Source: Rikenellaceae bacterium (GTDB taxonomy: Bacteria > Bacteroidota > Bacteroidia > Bacteroidales > Rikenellaceae). Taken from it: a stretch of 64,000 nucleotides of DNA. Each line of letters opens with the position of its first letter. The first letter of the stretch is position 1. The position numbers and the translations under genes were made by a program. Below are positions 47,782 to 58,107 of this stretch, piece after piece. The notes under the pieces were generated by a model. It ran no database searches. It was not told the origin of the DNA and saw only the letters and a list, made by a program, of their open reading frames with translations. Location of the stretch: contig SUZO01000003.1 in assembly GCA_015059805.1 (NCBI GenBank), forward strand, positions 62,001 through 126,000, read 5' to 3'.

Positions 47782-49257
47782 TTATTGAAGAAGTGTTAGT
47801 TCTGCCTCGTTGTTATTCATGTTTGGCATTGTAAGACCGATGTTTGCGCCTATGTATGTCGGGTCACAAACAGTGTACTTCTTCTCGCCCACGTTGAAAT
47901 AGTCGCCATAAGGACCATTTTTGAAGCAAACTGCTGTAGCTAAGTGACCTGGGTAGTAGACAAGTGCCACATCTAAGCCCATAAGCTCGCGCACCAGAAT
48001 TGAGTAGAGGATAGAGCGGTCCTCGCAGTCGCAGTATGGATAGAAGAGGGACTCATCGCCAAATAGAGGGCGCTCGTAACCAAACTGCTGATTGTCGGTC
48101 TGATACTTAAAGCCTGTCTGAACAAAGTTAATCAGGATATTTGCAGCTGTAGCCTCATCCTTTCCCTCAATAGCCTTACGAAGTGTAGGGTAGAGCTTGT
48201 TCTTTGCCTCTTTGCTAAGTGAAGAGTAGGAGAGTACATCCCACGATGTACGCGGAAAGGCGTTGTAGAAGTCAATCAGGTTCTTATTTGCCGCAAAGGT
48301 TATCGCAGCGTCTGGATACTTCATAGATTTATGTGTACGCTCTACGCTTGCAACAAATGGGAAGAGAGGCTGCTCGTTCATGTTGATACTAAAGCCCTGC
48401 TCACCTGGGAATGCTGCATGGCAGAGGTAGATGCTGCTTCCGGTAAAATCCTCGTCAAGTAGGTAGTAGGACACTCCGTCAAGCTTGTAGTTTGGAGCTT
48501 TGTAGATAATTGACTCTGAAGGGAAGAGCAGATAAATCTTGTTGTTGCTACGTGCCAGACGAATCTTGTAGCCCGCCTGGGTCATAAGATATGCCTGCAA
48601 CATCTTGGTGTTATTTGTGTGCTTAGCCTCGCAGAACTCCTCTGATACAGCCTTAGTGAAGAGGTAGTATCCCCAATCGCAAAGACGTAGGGTGTCGCGT
48701 GTTGCGATACAGTCTGCAAGCATAAGCTCGTATCTGCCATCGGCAAGCTTTTTCCAAGCATTTGATACACTCTGCTCTGAGGCATCAGCTACATTTACCT
48801 CGCCAGTGCCTGGTCTGAGGCGGATGTTGCGAGTTGTGCCGTAGAACTGAACAGGCATCTTGAGAATCAGTGGCTCATCCTCAGGAGTAACCTCTGGAAT
48901 ATCAATCTTAGGCATCTTTGGCACTACAGGCTTAGGCATAGGCTTCAGACCACCAAAGACCAAAGGTTTTGGAGAGATAGGCTTGTCAGCTATGCGCGGT
49001 GGAGCTACAGGCTGCACTGGCGGGTCAATCTTTGGAGGGGTAATGGCAGGCTTAAGTTCGCACTGCTTCCATGCCTCCTTAAGAAACTCGGCATACTCTG
49101 CATTTGCTTTGGCGCGAAAATCTTTGTACTCATCTATAGCTTGCTGCTTAAACTGCTTCATCTCAGCCATAGCCTGACGGCGAAACTCCTCCATGCTCTG
49201 CGCAGAAACCGTTGCGGCAATGGCTACTGCTGAAATGGTTAGTAGAAAACGTTTCAT
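47782..49257 (-). CDS. Exported protein with transglutaminase/cysteine peptidase-like segment
   Basis: Signal peptide; CDCEDRSILYSILVRELMGLDVALVYYPGHLATAVCF resembles the transglutaminase-like Cys/His core. Confidence 0.65.
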   Translation of the reverse strand: MKRFLLTISAVAIAATVSAQSMEEFRRQAMAEMKQFKQQAIDEYKDFRAKANAEYAEFLKEAWKQCELKPAITPPKIDPPVQPVAPPRIADKPISPKPLVFGGLKPMPKPVVPKMPKIDIPEVTPEDEPLILKMPVQFYGTTRNIRLRPGTGEVNVADASEQSVSNAWKKLADGRYELMLADCIATRDTLRLCDWGYYLFTKAVSEEFCEAKHTNNTKMLQAYLMTQAGYKIRLARSNNKIYLLFPSESIIYKAPNYKLDGVSYYLLDEDFTGSSIYLCHAAFPGEQGFSINMNEQPLFPFVASVERTHKSMKYPDAAITFAANKNLIDFYNAFPRTSWDVLSYSSLSKEAKNKLYPTLRKAIEGKDEATAANILINFVQTGFKYQTDNQQFGYERPLFGDESLFYPYCDCEDRSILYSILVRELMGLDVALVYYPGHLATAVCFKNGPYGDYFNVGEKKYTVCDPTYIGANIGLTMPNMNNNEAELTLLQ

Positions 49258-49340
49258 AGTTTAAGATCTGTTCTGGATATTAGTTGTTAGCGCTTTTAAT
49301 GATATTTGGAACACGTTTAAGCTCGCCTTCCTTAAGAAAA

Positions 49341-49371
49341 ACCGCCGACCGCACTATGTGAGGTCAGCGGT
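49341..49371 (-). terminator. Terminator of the 49396..49989 gene
   Basis: accgccgacc...ggtcagcggt stem with A-run on the + strand side. Confidence 0.65.
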
Positions 49372-49395
49372 AGATAATTGTCAGGTAGGCGCTTA

Positions 49396-49989
49396 CTATT
49401 TTGTCAGCTCGTCAATAGCCTTATCAAGAGCCTCACGAGCAGCCTCCTCAAGCATATTCATAACACCGTTGTAGTTGTATGCAAGCATCATACGAACCTC
49501 AACGTTCTTAGTCTTAGGGAGCTCACGGTATACAGAGACAATCTTAATACCACGTGGCAGACGGTTTGAGATAATCTCCTTACTCTTGCTCACTACCATA
49601 TCCTTAGATACAGCCTTATCAAGAGACTTCTGCTCAGAGCCGAGCTTCTCCTCAATAATCTTGGTAATCTCAGACTCAAGCTGGTCAATAGCGTTAGACT
49701 TTACGCCGCGCATAGTTGCGAGCTGAGCAGCCTTGAAGGTCTGAGCAACAGCTGTTGAAGAACCGAAGATGTAGAGTGGCTCACCATCGTTGTTTACCTT
49801 CTTAGTGTACTCCTTCTGCATCAAAATCTGCTCTGCAATAGTCAAGTCACCTGGAGCTGACTTCCAACCCTCTGCATTCCAAGTAGCAACCTCTGCCTTT
49901 ACAGCCTTGAGCTGCTTCTTTGTTGGCTGTGCATTAACTGCTGAAATACCTACGATTGCTGCGAGCAATACTACTAAAATCTTCTTCAT
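49396..49989 (-). CDS. Exported hypothetical protein, paralog of 50106..50582
   Basis: Signal peptide; TKKQLKAVKAEVATWNAEGWKSAPGDLTIAEQILMQKEY. Confidence 0.7.
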   Translation of the reverse strand: MKKILVVLLAAIVGISAVNAQPTKKQLKAVKAEVATWNAEGWKSAPGDLTIAEQILMQKEYTKKVNNDGEPLYIFGSSTAVAQTFKAAQLATMRGVKSNAIDQLESEITKIIEEKLGSEQKSLDKAVSKDMVVSKSKEIISNRLPRGIKIVSVYRELPKTKNVEVRMMLAYNYNGVMNMLEEAAREALDKAIDELTK

Positions 49990-50105
49990 AACAATAAAAA
50001 TTTAATGGTTTAACTTCTATTTTCTCTTGTTTTATCTTCTCTGTTTACTATATAGAGGATGATGCTAAAAAAATATTGCAAAAAATGTAAAGTTTTTTTT
50101 ACATT

Positions 50106-50582
50106 TTAATTTGCACTGCTATTTTCGCCCTCCTCTTTAGAGATAGAAATATCACTAATTTTGAATGCGCAGGTTAGTTTTACCTCGACTTTTCCTCTGC
50201 TATTGCGTTGTAACTTCACAAGTGTGATGCATCTGCCTAAGGCGACCTTCATCCCATTTTGCCCCTTTGTACTAACCTTTGCAGCCTCCGCTTTGATGGT
50301 ATGGTAAGCCATAGAGGTGGCAACATTCTCAGTCATGCCAGCATTGGTGGCTGTAACTATTATATATATAGGTGCGCCATCCTTATCCTTAGCAGCTGTA
50401 AACTCCTTAACCTTCATTACCTGCTCCTCAATGCTGTTGGTGCCAAATGATGGTTGCCAGCCCTCTGACTGCAATACTTTAATCTCCTGCTTAACCTGCT
50501 TAAGAGTCTGCTTATCTATCTGAGCAGTGAGGGTTGCAAGTGTCAAAAAGGTGAAAAATATCAGCGTAACAAATCGTTTCAT
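50106..50582 (-). CDS. Exported hypothetical protein, paralog of 49396..49989
   Basis: Signal peptide; DKQTLKQVKQEIKVLQSEGWQPSFGTNSIEEQVMKVKEF aligns with the neighbour. Confidence 0.65.
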   Translation of the reverse strand: MKRFVTLIFFTFLTLATLTAQIDKQTLKQVKQEIKVLQSEGWQPSFGTNSIEEQVMKVKEFTAAKDKDGAPIYIIVTATNAGMTENVATSMAYHTIKAEAAKVSTKGQNGMKVALGRCITLVKLQRNSRGKVEVKLTCAFKISDISISKEEGENSSAN

Positions 50583-50885
50583 AATACAAATGTATGTAAA
50601 ATATTATAAAAATCAAATAATTTCAGTAAAATTGTGCAATAGCGCTGATGTGTCGGTTGTTGCATCACCAGTAATGTAAATCACCAAACTTTGAGTGGAT
50701 TGTTTGTTTTAGTATCTTATGGAGTTAGAGTTGAAATAAAGTGTTGTATACGACATAATTATATCGTTAGGTGAGATGGAATAGTAGTGTAATAATTGAT
50801 CCTCATTGCTTTTGTGCGAGGACAAAAGGTGCTCGATTTCGTCTTATTAAAAATAATTTTAAGAATAACAGAAAACCTAAAAACA

Positions 50886-53570
50886 ATGAAAAGAGTCTTA
50901 TTATTTTTGGCAATGCTGTTGCCATTTGCAGCTTGGGCGCAGGTAGAGGTTACTACTATGCGTACCAATGGTCTACAACACCCTATGGGCATCTCTTCTG
51001 TTGATGCTCCTGTTTTGAGTTGGATTGTTACTTCGCAGAGTGATAATGCTCTACAGAGTGCCTATGAGGTCACTGTCACCTCTAAGGGACGCAGAGTGTG
51101 GAGTAGTGGTAAGGTCATCTCTGATAACTCTGTAGCAGTAAAGTACGAGGGCGAGCTAAAGGCAGATAGTCGCTATGATTGGACAGTGAGGGTGTGGGAT
51201 AATAAGGGTAATGTCAGCAAGCGTGCCGCGTCATATTGGCATACAGGCATTGCTCCAAAGGATTGGAGTGCAAAGTGGATTGGTGTTGCCAGCCAGCAGC
51301 CTACGCCTATATATCTTCGTGGTGAGGGTGTGTTGAACAAGAAGATTCGTCGTGCTACGGCGTATATCTCTGCACACGGTATCTACGAGGCATTTATCAA
51401 TGGTGTACGCGTGGGAGATAAGCAGCTAACCCCTGGCTGGACTTCGTACAATAAGCATATTCAGTATCAAGCCTTTGATGTGACAGCGCTCCTTCGTAGT
51501 GGAAAAAATGCTATTGCGGCTGTTGTGACTCCAGGTTGGTACTCTGGTGGTATGAACTGGGGAAGGGTTGATAAACGATTCTACTATAATCGCGATGTGG
51601 CACTGCTTATGCAGGTTAATGTTGAGTATACTGATGGCTCAAAGGCTACTATTGTAAAGACAGATGAGAACTGGAAAATAGCCAGCACAGATGTTAAAGC
51701 CGAGGGTATTACCTTCGCAAATATCTATGATGGTCAGACTATCGACGCTCGCATGCGTGATAACAATTGGAAGATAGCAGCTGTTAAGAATGGCTGGAAG
51801 GCGGCTGAGGCTCTGAACTTCGGTACAGAGAATGTTATTGAGACACTCAACGAGCCAGTGATTAAGAATACACCTATAAAGGCTGTTAAGTATATCGTTA
51901 CACCTAAGGGTGAGAAGGTTATTGACTTTGGTCAGAATATTGTCGGCTGGGAGCGCGTACAACTTAAGGGTAAGAGTGGCGATGTAGTGAAGATTTCGCA
52001 CGCCGAGGTGCTTGATAAGCACGGCAACTTCTACACTGTAAACCTTCGTCGCGCAAAGGCTACAAGTACATATATTTTGAGCGGTGGAGAGGATACTTTT
52101 GAGCCTAACCATACCTTCTACGGCTTTAGATATATCCGCGTAGAGGGTGTAGAGGGCGACCTTAACCTTGCAGACTATCAGGCTATACCTGTCTGGTCGG
52201 GCTTTGATAATGTAGGTAGCTTTGAGTGCTCAAATCCTATTATCAACCAGCTCCAGAGTAATATCTGGTGGGGCTTCCACGACAACTTTGTAGATGTGCC
52301 TACAGACTGTCCACAGCGTGACGAGCGACTTGGCTGGACGGGCGATGCACAGGTATTCTTCCGCACAGCATCATTCCTCGGTCGCGTAGATACATTCTTC
52401 CGTAAGTGGCTTGCAGACCTTGCTGTAGACCAGCGTGCTGATGGTGGTGTGCCAAGGGTTATTCCTGATACTTTCCCATATTCAAATAGCAGCGTAGGTG
52501 CTGTGGGTTGGGCAGATGCAGCAACTATTATTCCTTGGTTGCACTATCAGGCTTATGGAGATATCTCTGTACTTGAGGCGCAGTATGATAGTATGAAGGC
52601 ATGGGTAGACTATCAGGTTGCACATAGCACAAATTGGCTGTGGAACGATAACTTTGGTAACCACTATGGTGACTGGTTGTTCTGGACAAAGAATAACGAT
52701 AAAGATGGTCAGTCGGCTGTGACAAATAAGTTCTTGCTCTGCCAGTGCTTCTTCGTTGGCTCTGCAGATATTATGTATAACACTGCAAAGCTTTTAGGTA
52801 AGGCGGAGGATGTGGCATATTATGGCGATGTGGCAGCAAAGGCTCGTAAGGCATTTATGGATGAGTATGTATCTCCAAATGGTCTTGTTTCGTCTGACAC
52901 TCAGACCGCATATGTGCTTGCTCTGCACTTCAATATTCTGCCTGAGAACCTTCGTGCGCAGGCTGTTGAGCGTCTTGCCAAGAATATTGCCCGCTATAAG
53001 AACCATATCACAACTGGCTTCCTCGGCACTCCTCATATCTGCAATGTGCTGACCGATAACGGCAGAAGCGATGTGGCATATAAGTTGCTGCTGCAGGATA
53101 CTTGCCCAAGCTGGATCTATCCAGTGAAGATGGGTGCTACAACTATCTGGGAGCGTTGGGATAGTATGCTTAAGGATGGGTCTATTCCAAATAACGGTAT
53201 GAACTCGTTCAACCACTACTCTTATGGCGCTATTGGCGACTGGCTGTATCGTAGCGCGGTGGGTATCCGCGAGAGTGCAGCTGGCTATAAGAGTATTACC
53301 ATTTGCCCACATACTGGTGGCGACTTTGAGTATATGAAGGCTCGCACACAGACCCCTTATGGCGATGTAGCTGCTGGTTGGACCGCTAAGGAGAATACTC
53401 TCAAGAGCCTTGATGTTGAGATTCCGTTCAACACCACAGCCACTGTTAAGGTCCCTGCCCCAAGTAAGGAGACAGTAAGCTGCTCGGCAGACGTACAACC
53501 AACGGATTATGCTGACGGCTACGCGATATTCAATATCGGAAGTGGTAAGTATAGTTTCACTGTTAAGTAA
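50886..53570 (+). CDS. Glycoside hydrolase family 78 alpha-L-rhamnosidase
   Basis: Signal peptide MKRVLLFLAMLLPFAAWAQ; DFGQNIVGWERV; VPTDCPQRDERLGWTGDAQVF; start trimmed from 50796. Confidence 0.95.
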   Translation: MKRVLLFLAMLLPFAAWAQVEVTTMRTNGLQHPMGISSVDAPVLSWIVTSQSDNALQSAYEVTVTSKGRRVWSSGKVISDNSVAVKYEGELKADSRYDWTVRVWDNKGNVSKRAASYWHTGIAPKDWSAKWIGVASQQPTPIYLRGEGVLNKKIRRATAYISAHGIYEAFINGVRVGDKQLTPGWTSYNKHIQYQAFDVTALLRSGKNAIAAVVTPGWYSGGMNWGRVDKRFYYNRDVALLMQVNVEYTDGSKATIVKTDENWKIASTDVKAEGITFANIYDGQTIDARMRDNNWKIAAVKNGWKAAEALNFGTENVIETLNEPVIKNTPIKAVKYIVTPKGEKVIDFGQNIVGWERVQLKGKSGDVVKISHAEVLDKHGNFYTVNLRRAKATSTYILSGGEDTFEPNHTFYGFRYIRVEGVEGDLNLADYQAIPVWSGFDNVGSFECSNPIINQLQSNIWWGFHDNFVDVPTDCPQRDERLGWTGDAQVFFRTASFLGRVDTFFRKWLADLAVDQRADGGVPRVIPDTFPYSNSSVGAVGWADAATIIPWLHYQAYGDISVLEAQYDSMKAWVDYQVAHSTNWLWNDNFGNHYGDWLFWTKNNDKDGQSAVTNKFLLCQCFFVGSADIMYNTAKLLGKAEDVAYYGDVAAKARKAFMDEYVSPNGLVSSDTQTAYVLALHFNILPENLRAQAVERLAKNIARYKNHITTGFLGTPHICNVLTDNGRSDVAYKLLLQDTCPSWIYPVKMGATTIWERWDSMLKDGSIPNNGMNSFNHYSYGAIGDWLYRSAVGIRESAAGYKSITICPHTGGDFEYMKARTQTPYGDVAAGWTAKENTLKSLDVEIPFNTTATVKVPAPSKETVSCSADVQPTDYADGYAIFNIGSGKYSFTVK

Positions 53571-53574
53571 AAAA

Positions 53575-53607
53575 TTAGGAGCTTGAGAAATCAAGCTCCT
53601 AAATTTT
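53575..53607 (+). terminator. Terminator of the GH78 gene
   Basis: ttaggagcttga-gaaa-tcaagctcctaaattttt. Confidence 0.85.
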
Positions 53608-53706
53608 TGCCATTGGCTTTTTTGTGGTATTTGCTACGCAAATTTATATATGTCGGCTTAGCCGACACCTCTATAAGGCTAACGGCTAATGGCTAATAGA
53701 CAACAG

Positions 53707-55086
53707 CTAATGCGTAAACACCTTTCCAAACTGCTTCTCGCGCTTCTCGTATGCAAGGCGAGAGGTGGTCGGATACTTGAGCTTCTCAAACTCCGCTACG
53801 GCATTCTCAATGTCACCCAGTAGCATATCTGCCATGTCGCGGGTCATGCCCTGACGCACAACTACGCGCATAACGACCATATCCTCAATACTCTTAGGCA
53901 TTGTATATGCTGGTACCATCCAACCACTCTGCTGGAGCACAGCCTGCAGGTCGTAGAGTGTCCACTTTGCGGTCTTGTCATACTCTGGGTTCATGTACCA
54001 GATAAAGAGTGGGTTATCTACCGAGTTGGAGTAGTTCTTAAAGCACTTCATCTTGCCAATCTTGCTGTGGCAGTACTTTGCTACCTCCATAGACTCACTC
54101 TGAACTCTCTTGTAGCCCTCAAAGCCGTAGCGGATAAAGTTGTAGTACTGACCGAGTATCTGCGCAGCTGGGCGTGAGAAGTTCAGTCCTACCTGCGAGA
54201 TATTTGCGCCTAAGTAGTTTACGCTGAAGGACATCTGCTCAGGCAGATACTTCTTGTCTTTCCACACAACCCAACCCAAACCAGGGTAGACAAGACCATA
54301 CTTGTGACCCGATGTGGAGATAGAGTAGACCCACTTGAGGCGGAAGTCCCATTTATGCTCTGGCTTGATAAATGGAAGGATAAATCCTCCCGAAGCAGCA
54401 TCTACGTGGATTGGAATGTTATAGCCCGTCTTGGCGTTGTACTTGTCAAGCGCCTTGTCAAGCGCCTCAATGTCATCATTAAGACCTGTCCATGTTACAC
54501 CTGCAATAGGGACAATGCAGATTGTATTCTCGTCGCACAACTTTATCGCCTCCTCTGGGCAGAGGGTCGGCTTGTCAAGCGAGATAGGCACTGTGCGCAT
54601 CTCGACATCCCACAGTTGGCAGAACTTCTCCCAGACAACCTGAAAGGCTGTGCTCATCACAAGGTTAGGCTTGTCGCAACTCTTACCTTCAGCCTTGCGT
54701 TTTGCCTTCCAACGCAGTAGAGCAGCCACACCGCCGAGCATGCACGCCTCTGAGGAGCCAATACCAATAGCACCCGTCTTCCACTCGTGCTTTTCGGGAG
54801 TATTCCACAACTTAGCAATGATATTGATGCATCTGCCGCACATCACCGCCACACGTGGATACTCTGTCTGGTCAATATAGTTGATATTAACCGCCTCATT
54901 CATTAACTTTGTGGCATACTCATCCATGTAGGTTGTCACAAAGGTTGCCAGATTTAATCTCGGCTGAGTCTGTGGATAGGTCTCATCCTTGACAATCTGA
55001 TACGCCATCTCTGGCTCACATCCCTTCTGCGGGATAGAATCTACAGGCGCACTATATAGCGCCGAACTTGTTGTTTTTGTACTCAT
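53707..55086 (-). CDS. Glutamate decarboxylase (PLP-dependent)
   Basis: AIGIGSSEACMLGGVAALLRWKAKRK, HVDAASGGFILPF, SISTSGHKYGLVYPGLGWVVW; start trimmed to MSTKTTSSALYS. Confidence 0.95.
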   Translation of the reverse strand: MSTKTTSSALYSAPVDSIPQKGCEPEMAYQIVKDETYPQTQPRLNLATFVTTYMDEYATKLMNEAVNINYIDQTEYPRVAVMCGRCINIIAKLWNTPEKHEWKTGAIGIGSSEACMLGGVAALLRWKAKRKAEGKSCDKPNLVMSTAFQVVWEKFCQLWDVEMRTVPISLDKPTLCPEEAIKLCDENTICIVPIAGVTWTGLNDDIEALDKALDKYNAKTGYNIPIHVDAASGGFILPFIKPEHKWDFRLKWVYSISTSGHKYGLVYPGLGWVVWKDKKYLPEQMSFSVNYLGANISQVGLNFSRPAAQILGQYYNFIRYGFEGYKRVQSESMEVAKYCHSKIGKMKCFKNYSNSVDNPLFIWYMNPEYDKTAKWTLYDLQAVLQQSGWMVPAYTMPKSIEDMVVMRVVVRQGMTRDMADMLLGDIENAVAEFEKLKYPTTSRLAYEKREKQFGKVFTH

Positions 55087-55147
55087 AGCAAAAAAAATAT
55101 GGATTACAAACGGGTTGCAATCCATAAACCGAGCCAAATTTTTCTAT

Positions 55148-55585
55148 CTACTCCTCAACAATAGTTATTGAGAAGATTAAATCGCCTGGGCGGATGTCGT
55201 CAATAACATCAACTCCCTCAACTACTTTGCCGAAGCAGGTGTGCACGCCGTCAAGGTGCTGCGTGTTGCTACGGTTGTGGCAGATGAAGAACTGTGAGCC
55301 TCCAGTGTCCTTACCTCGGTGCGCCATTGAGAGCACTCCGCGGTCGTGATACTGACGCTCTGCGCTTGTCTCGCAAGGAATTGTCCAGCCTGGACCACCT
55401 GCGCCATTGCCAATAGGGCAACCACCCTGAATAACGAAGTCAGGAATTACACGGTGGAATGTCAGCCCATCGTAGAAGCGCGACTGGGCGAGTTTAACAA
55501 AGTTTGCTACGGTGATAGGGGTCTCATTCTCATAGAGCTCCGCCTTCATATCACCCTTTTCTGTTGAGATTAGTGCGTATTTCAT
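55148..55585 (-). CDS. Cyclophilin-type peptidyl-prolyl cis-trans isomerase
   Basis: [45 protein letters not shown]. Confidence 0.94.
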   Translation of the reverse strand: MKYALISTEKGDMKAELYENETPITVANFVKLAQSRFYDGLTFHRVIPDFVIQGGCPIGNGAGGPGWTIPCETSAERQYHDRGVLSMAHRGKDTGGSQFFICHNRSNTQHLDGVHTCFGKVVEGVDVIDDIRPGDLIFSITIVEE

Positions 55586-55670
55586 TTTGTGTTATGATTA
55601 AGATATTAGTTTTTAATAATGACAAATAATAGCATTTAATGGCAACGGGCTTTCAGCCCTTAATAGTAAA

Positions 55671-56219
55671 TTATTGACCTCTCTTTTTTGCAATGCGAGC
55701 CTTCGTTAATAATTCTCGAAAACTTCCTTGATTTATAAATTTCGCAATCTGATTTTTAATATGTTTGCGTAATAGCACATCTTCTTGGTGAATTAGTACG
55801 ATAATCATATTGGCAATAGTTTCATCACCTCTCGTTTCGGCTATTTGCATAAAAAAGTCAGAATCATTATGCGATAGTCCAAGATTTCGCATTGTTTTAA
55901 CTTGGACAGAATCTGTATTCCAAAGTTGCAATTTGCGAGTACGCAAATAGTCCTCTAAGTCGACTAAGAGTTCTTGAAAACTTGCTCGCGCAACATTCAG
56001 TAGTGCAATATGAGTTTCAGGTGAAGTTAGGGAAGCGGCTTTACCTTCAACAATATTCTGCTTACCAGAGCGCGCCGCTTGTATCATTTGATCTTTCGTG
56101 CGATCATTATAATCTATAAATTTGTTGCAGAAATGGAAAGTTAAATCATAAATAACCATTGCCTTGCGATAAGCAGTAAGATTGCGATACAGATTGTTGT
56201 TTTGCCTCAGTATGTCCAT
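55671..56219 (-). CDS. Four-helix-bundle protein (S23/IVS-like family)
   Basis: AYRKAMVIYDLTFHFCNKFI...DQMIQAARSGKQNIVEG...ASFQELLVDLEDYLR. Confidence 0.85.
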   Translation of the reverse strand: MDILRQNNNLYRNLTAYRKAMVIYDLTFHFCNKFIDYNDRTKDQMIQAARSGKQNIVEGKAASLTSPETHIALLNVARASFQELLVDLEDYLRTRKLQLWNTDSVQVKTMRNLGLSHNDSDFFMQIAETRGDETIANMIIVLIHQEDVLLRKHIKNQIAKFINQGSFRELLTKARIAKKRGQ

Positions 56220-56289
56220 CTTTATATGATGCCATTAAGCACCGCAGGTGCGATTGTTATTTATTGTCATTTAATGCCATTTTATCATA

Positions 56290-56991
56290 CTAATCACCCA
56301 GCTTTCTCTTCAGAATCTCGGCGAGCTGTGGCATACCTACGGCAGCGCGCTCGCGGATATGTGTTATAGGGTTGCGGCTGCGGATATTAAGCTCTGCAGG
56401 GTCTACAATGTAGATTGGTACACTGCTGTCACGTACATACTGCACAAGGCTTGCAGCAGGGTAGACGGCAAGTGATGTACCCACAACGATAAGTATATCT
56501 GCACTATTGACAACCATTGCTGCATGCTCGAACATCGGCACCGCCTCTCCGAAAAAGACTATATGAGGGCGTAGTAACTCCCCGTTTGGAGCGGTCTCAT
56601 CAAGTCGCTGGTCGCGCAGACCTATATCGGTGATATATCTCTCGCCACTATCCTCTCGGAGCTTTGTCAGCTCGCCGTGAAGATGGATAATCTTTGTCGA
56701 GCCTGCTGCTTCGTGCAGATTGTCTATATTCTGTGTAACAACCTCTACATCAAAGTATTGCTCCAACTCGGCAATAGCTTTATGACCTGCATTTGGCAGT
56801 TTGCCCGCCATCTCTCGGCGGCGCATATTGTAGAAGTTTATAACCGTTGCTCTGTCGCGTGCCAAAGCCTCGGGTGTGCAGACATCCTCGATTTTGTAAT
56901 TCGCCCACAGCCCATCGCTACTGCGATAGGTTGGAATACCGCTATCTGCACTCACGCCCGCACCGGTAAATACAACAATCTTCTTAGTCAT
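56290..56991 (-). CDS. Sir2-family NAD-dependent protein deacylase
   Basis: VVFTGAGVSADSGIPTYR, TQNIDNLHEAAGS, HLHGEL, VVGTSLAVYPAASLV. Confidence 0.93.
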   Translation of the reverse strand: MTKKIVVFTGAGVSADSGIPTYRSSDGLWANYKIEDVCTPEALARDRATVINFYNMRRREMAGKLPNAGHKAIAELEQYFDVEVVTQNIDNLHEAAGSTKIIHLHGELTKLREDSGERYITDIGLRDQRLDETAPNGELLRPHIVFFGEAVPMFEHAAMVVNSADILIVVGTSLAVYPAASLVQYVRDSSVPIYIVDPAELNIRSRNPITHIRERAAVGMPQLAEILKRKLGD

Positions 56992-56997
56992 AACACT

Positions 56998-58107
56998 TTA
57001 GCGTTTGAAGTAGATGTCAAGAAGCTCCTTGGCAGCGATAAAGGAGCTGAGCTGAGCATTGAGCACTCGCTGCTCAACCTCGGCAATGCGACCCTCAATC
57101 TCTGGGTTGAGGTAGAAGCTGCTCTTCAGCGCCTCGTTAATGCTCTCGTACATCCAATATTTGTTCTGCTCGTTGCGGTGTGCCTCAAAATATCCGTTGC
57201 GCTTGATATGCTCCAGATAGTCCTCTACTCCGCTCCAAACCTCCTCCAGTCCAGTCTTTTCTACAGAGGAGCAGGTGAATACCTTTGCACTCCACCCTGA
57301 CTCTGGAAGAGGGAAGAGGTGTAAGGCATTCTGATACTGCACTTTAGCAAGATTTGCCTTGTGGACATTCTCGCCATCAGCCTTTGTGATGACCATAATA
57401 TCTGCCATTTCCATAATGCCTCGCTTAATGCCCTGCAACTCGTCTCCAGCGCCCGAAATCTGAAGCATCATAAACATATCTACCATAGAGTGAACAGCTG
57501 TCTCAGACTGACCAACACCTACGGTCTCAATGAATATCACATCAAAGCCCGCTGCCTCGCATAGAACAATGCTCTCGCGGGTTTTACGAGCCACACCACC
57601 GAGCGAACCTGCCGATGGCGAAGGGCGCACAAAGACATCTGGATTGTTGCAGATGCTCTCCATGCGGGTCTTGTCGCCCAAAATTGAACCTCCACTGCGC
57701 TCTGAGCTTGGGTCAATAGCAAGCACCGCAAGGCGGTGGTGCATAGAGGTGACCATATTGCCCACAGCCTCAATAAATGTAGACTTTCCCGCGCCAGGGA
57801 CACCTGTAATACCTATACGGATAGAGTTTCCTGCGTATGGTAGGCAGCGCTCAATAATCTGCTGAGCCTGCGCGTAGTGGTCAGGGTTGTTGCTCTCAAT
57901 AAGGGTAATCGCCTGCGAGAGAATTGTAATGTTGTGGTTGAGGATTCCCTCCACATACTCATCCGTGGTCAGCTTGCGCTTACGCTTGCGGACAAAGTGT
58001 GGGTTTACAACGGGCTGGTCCTCCACCCCTGTTGTTACAGCAAGTGCGCTGTCGTGGTGAGTATCAAGATACTCATTTTCGTAGTGTTCTATCTTTGTAA
58101 AGTCCAT
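56998..58107 (-). CDS. meaB: Methylmalonyl-CoA mutase-associated GTPase MeaB
   Basis: IRIGITGVPGAGKSTFIEAVG, LAVLAIDPSSERSGGSILGDKTRM, GVGQSETAVHSMVD. Confidence 0.95.
   Translation of the reverse strand: MDFTKIEHYENEYLDTHHDSALAVTTGVEDQPVVNPHFVRKRKRKLTTDEYVEGILNHNITILSQAITLIESNNPDHYAQAQQIIERCLPYAGNSIRIGITGVPGAGKSTFIEAVGNMVTSMHHRLAVLAIDPSSERSGGSILGDKTRMESICNNPDVFVRPSPSAGSLGGVARKTRESIVLCEAAGFDVIFIETVGVGQSETAVHSMVDMFMMLQISGAGDELQGIKRGIMEMADIMVITKADGENVHKANLAKVQYQNALHLFPLPESGWSAKVFTCSSVEKTGLEEVWSGVEDYLEHIKRNGYFEAHRNEQNKYWMYESINEALKSSFYLNPEIEGRIAEVEQRVLNAQLSSFIAAKELLDIYFKR

Noticed and set aside
53707-55086. Acid-resistance island around glutamate decarboxylase
   Set aside because: No glutamate/GABA antiporter, glutaminase or regulator is visible next to the gene in this window.
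57537-57865. ORFs overlapping meaB in other frames
   Set aside because: Embedded in the clear MeaB CDS; no independent support.
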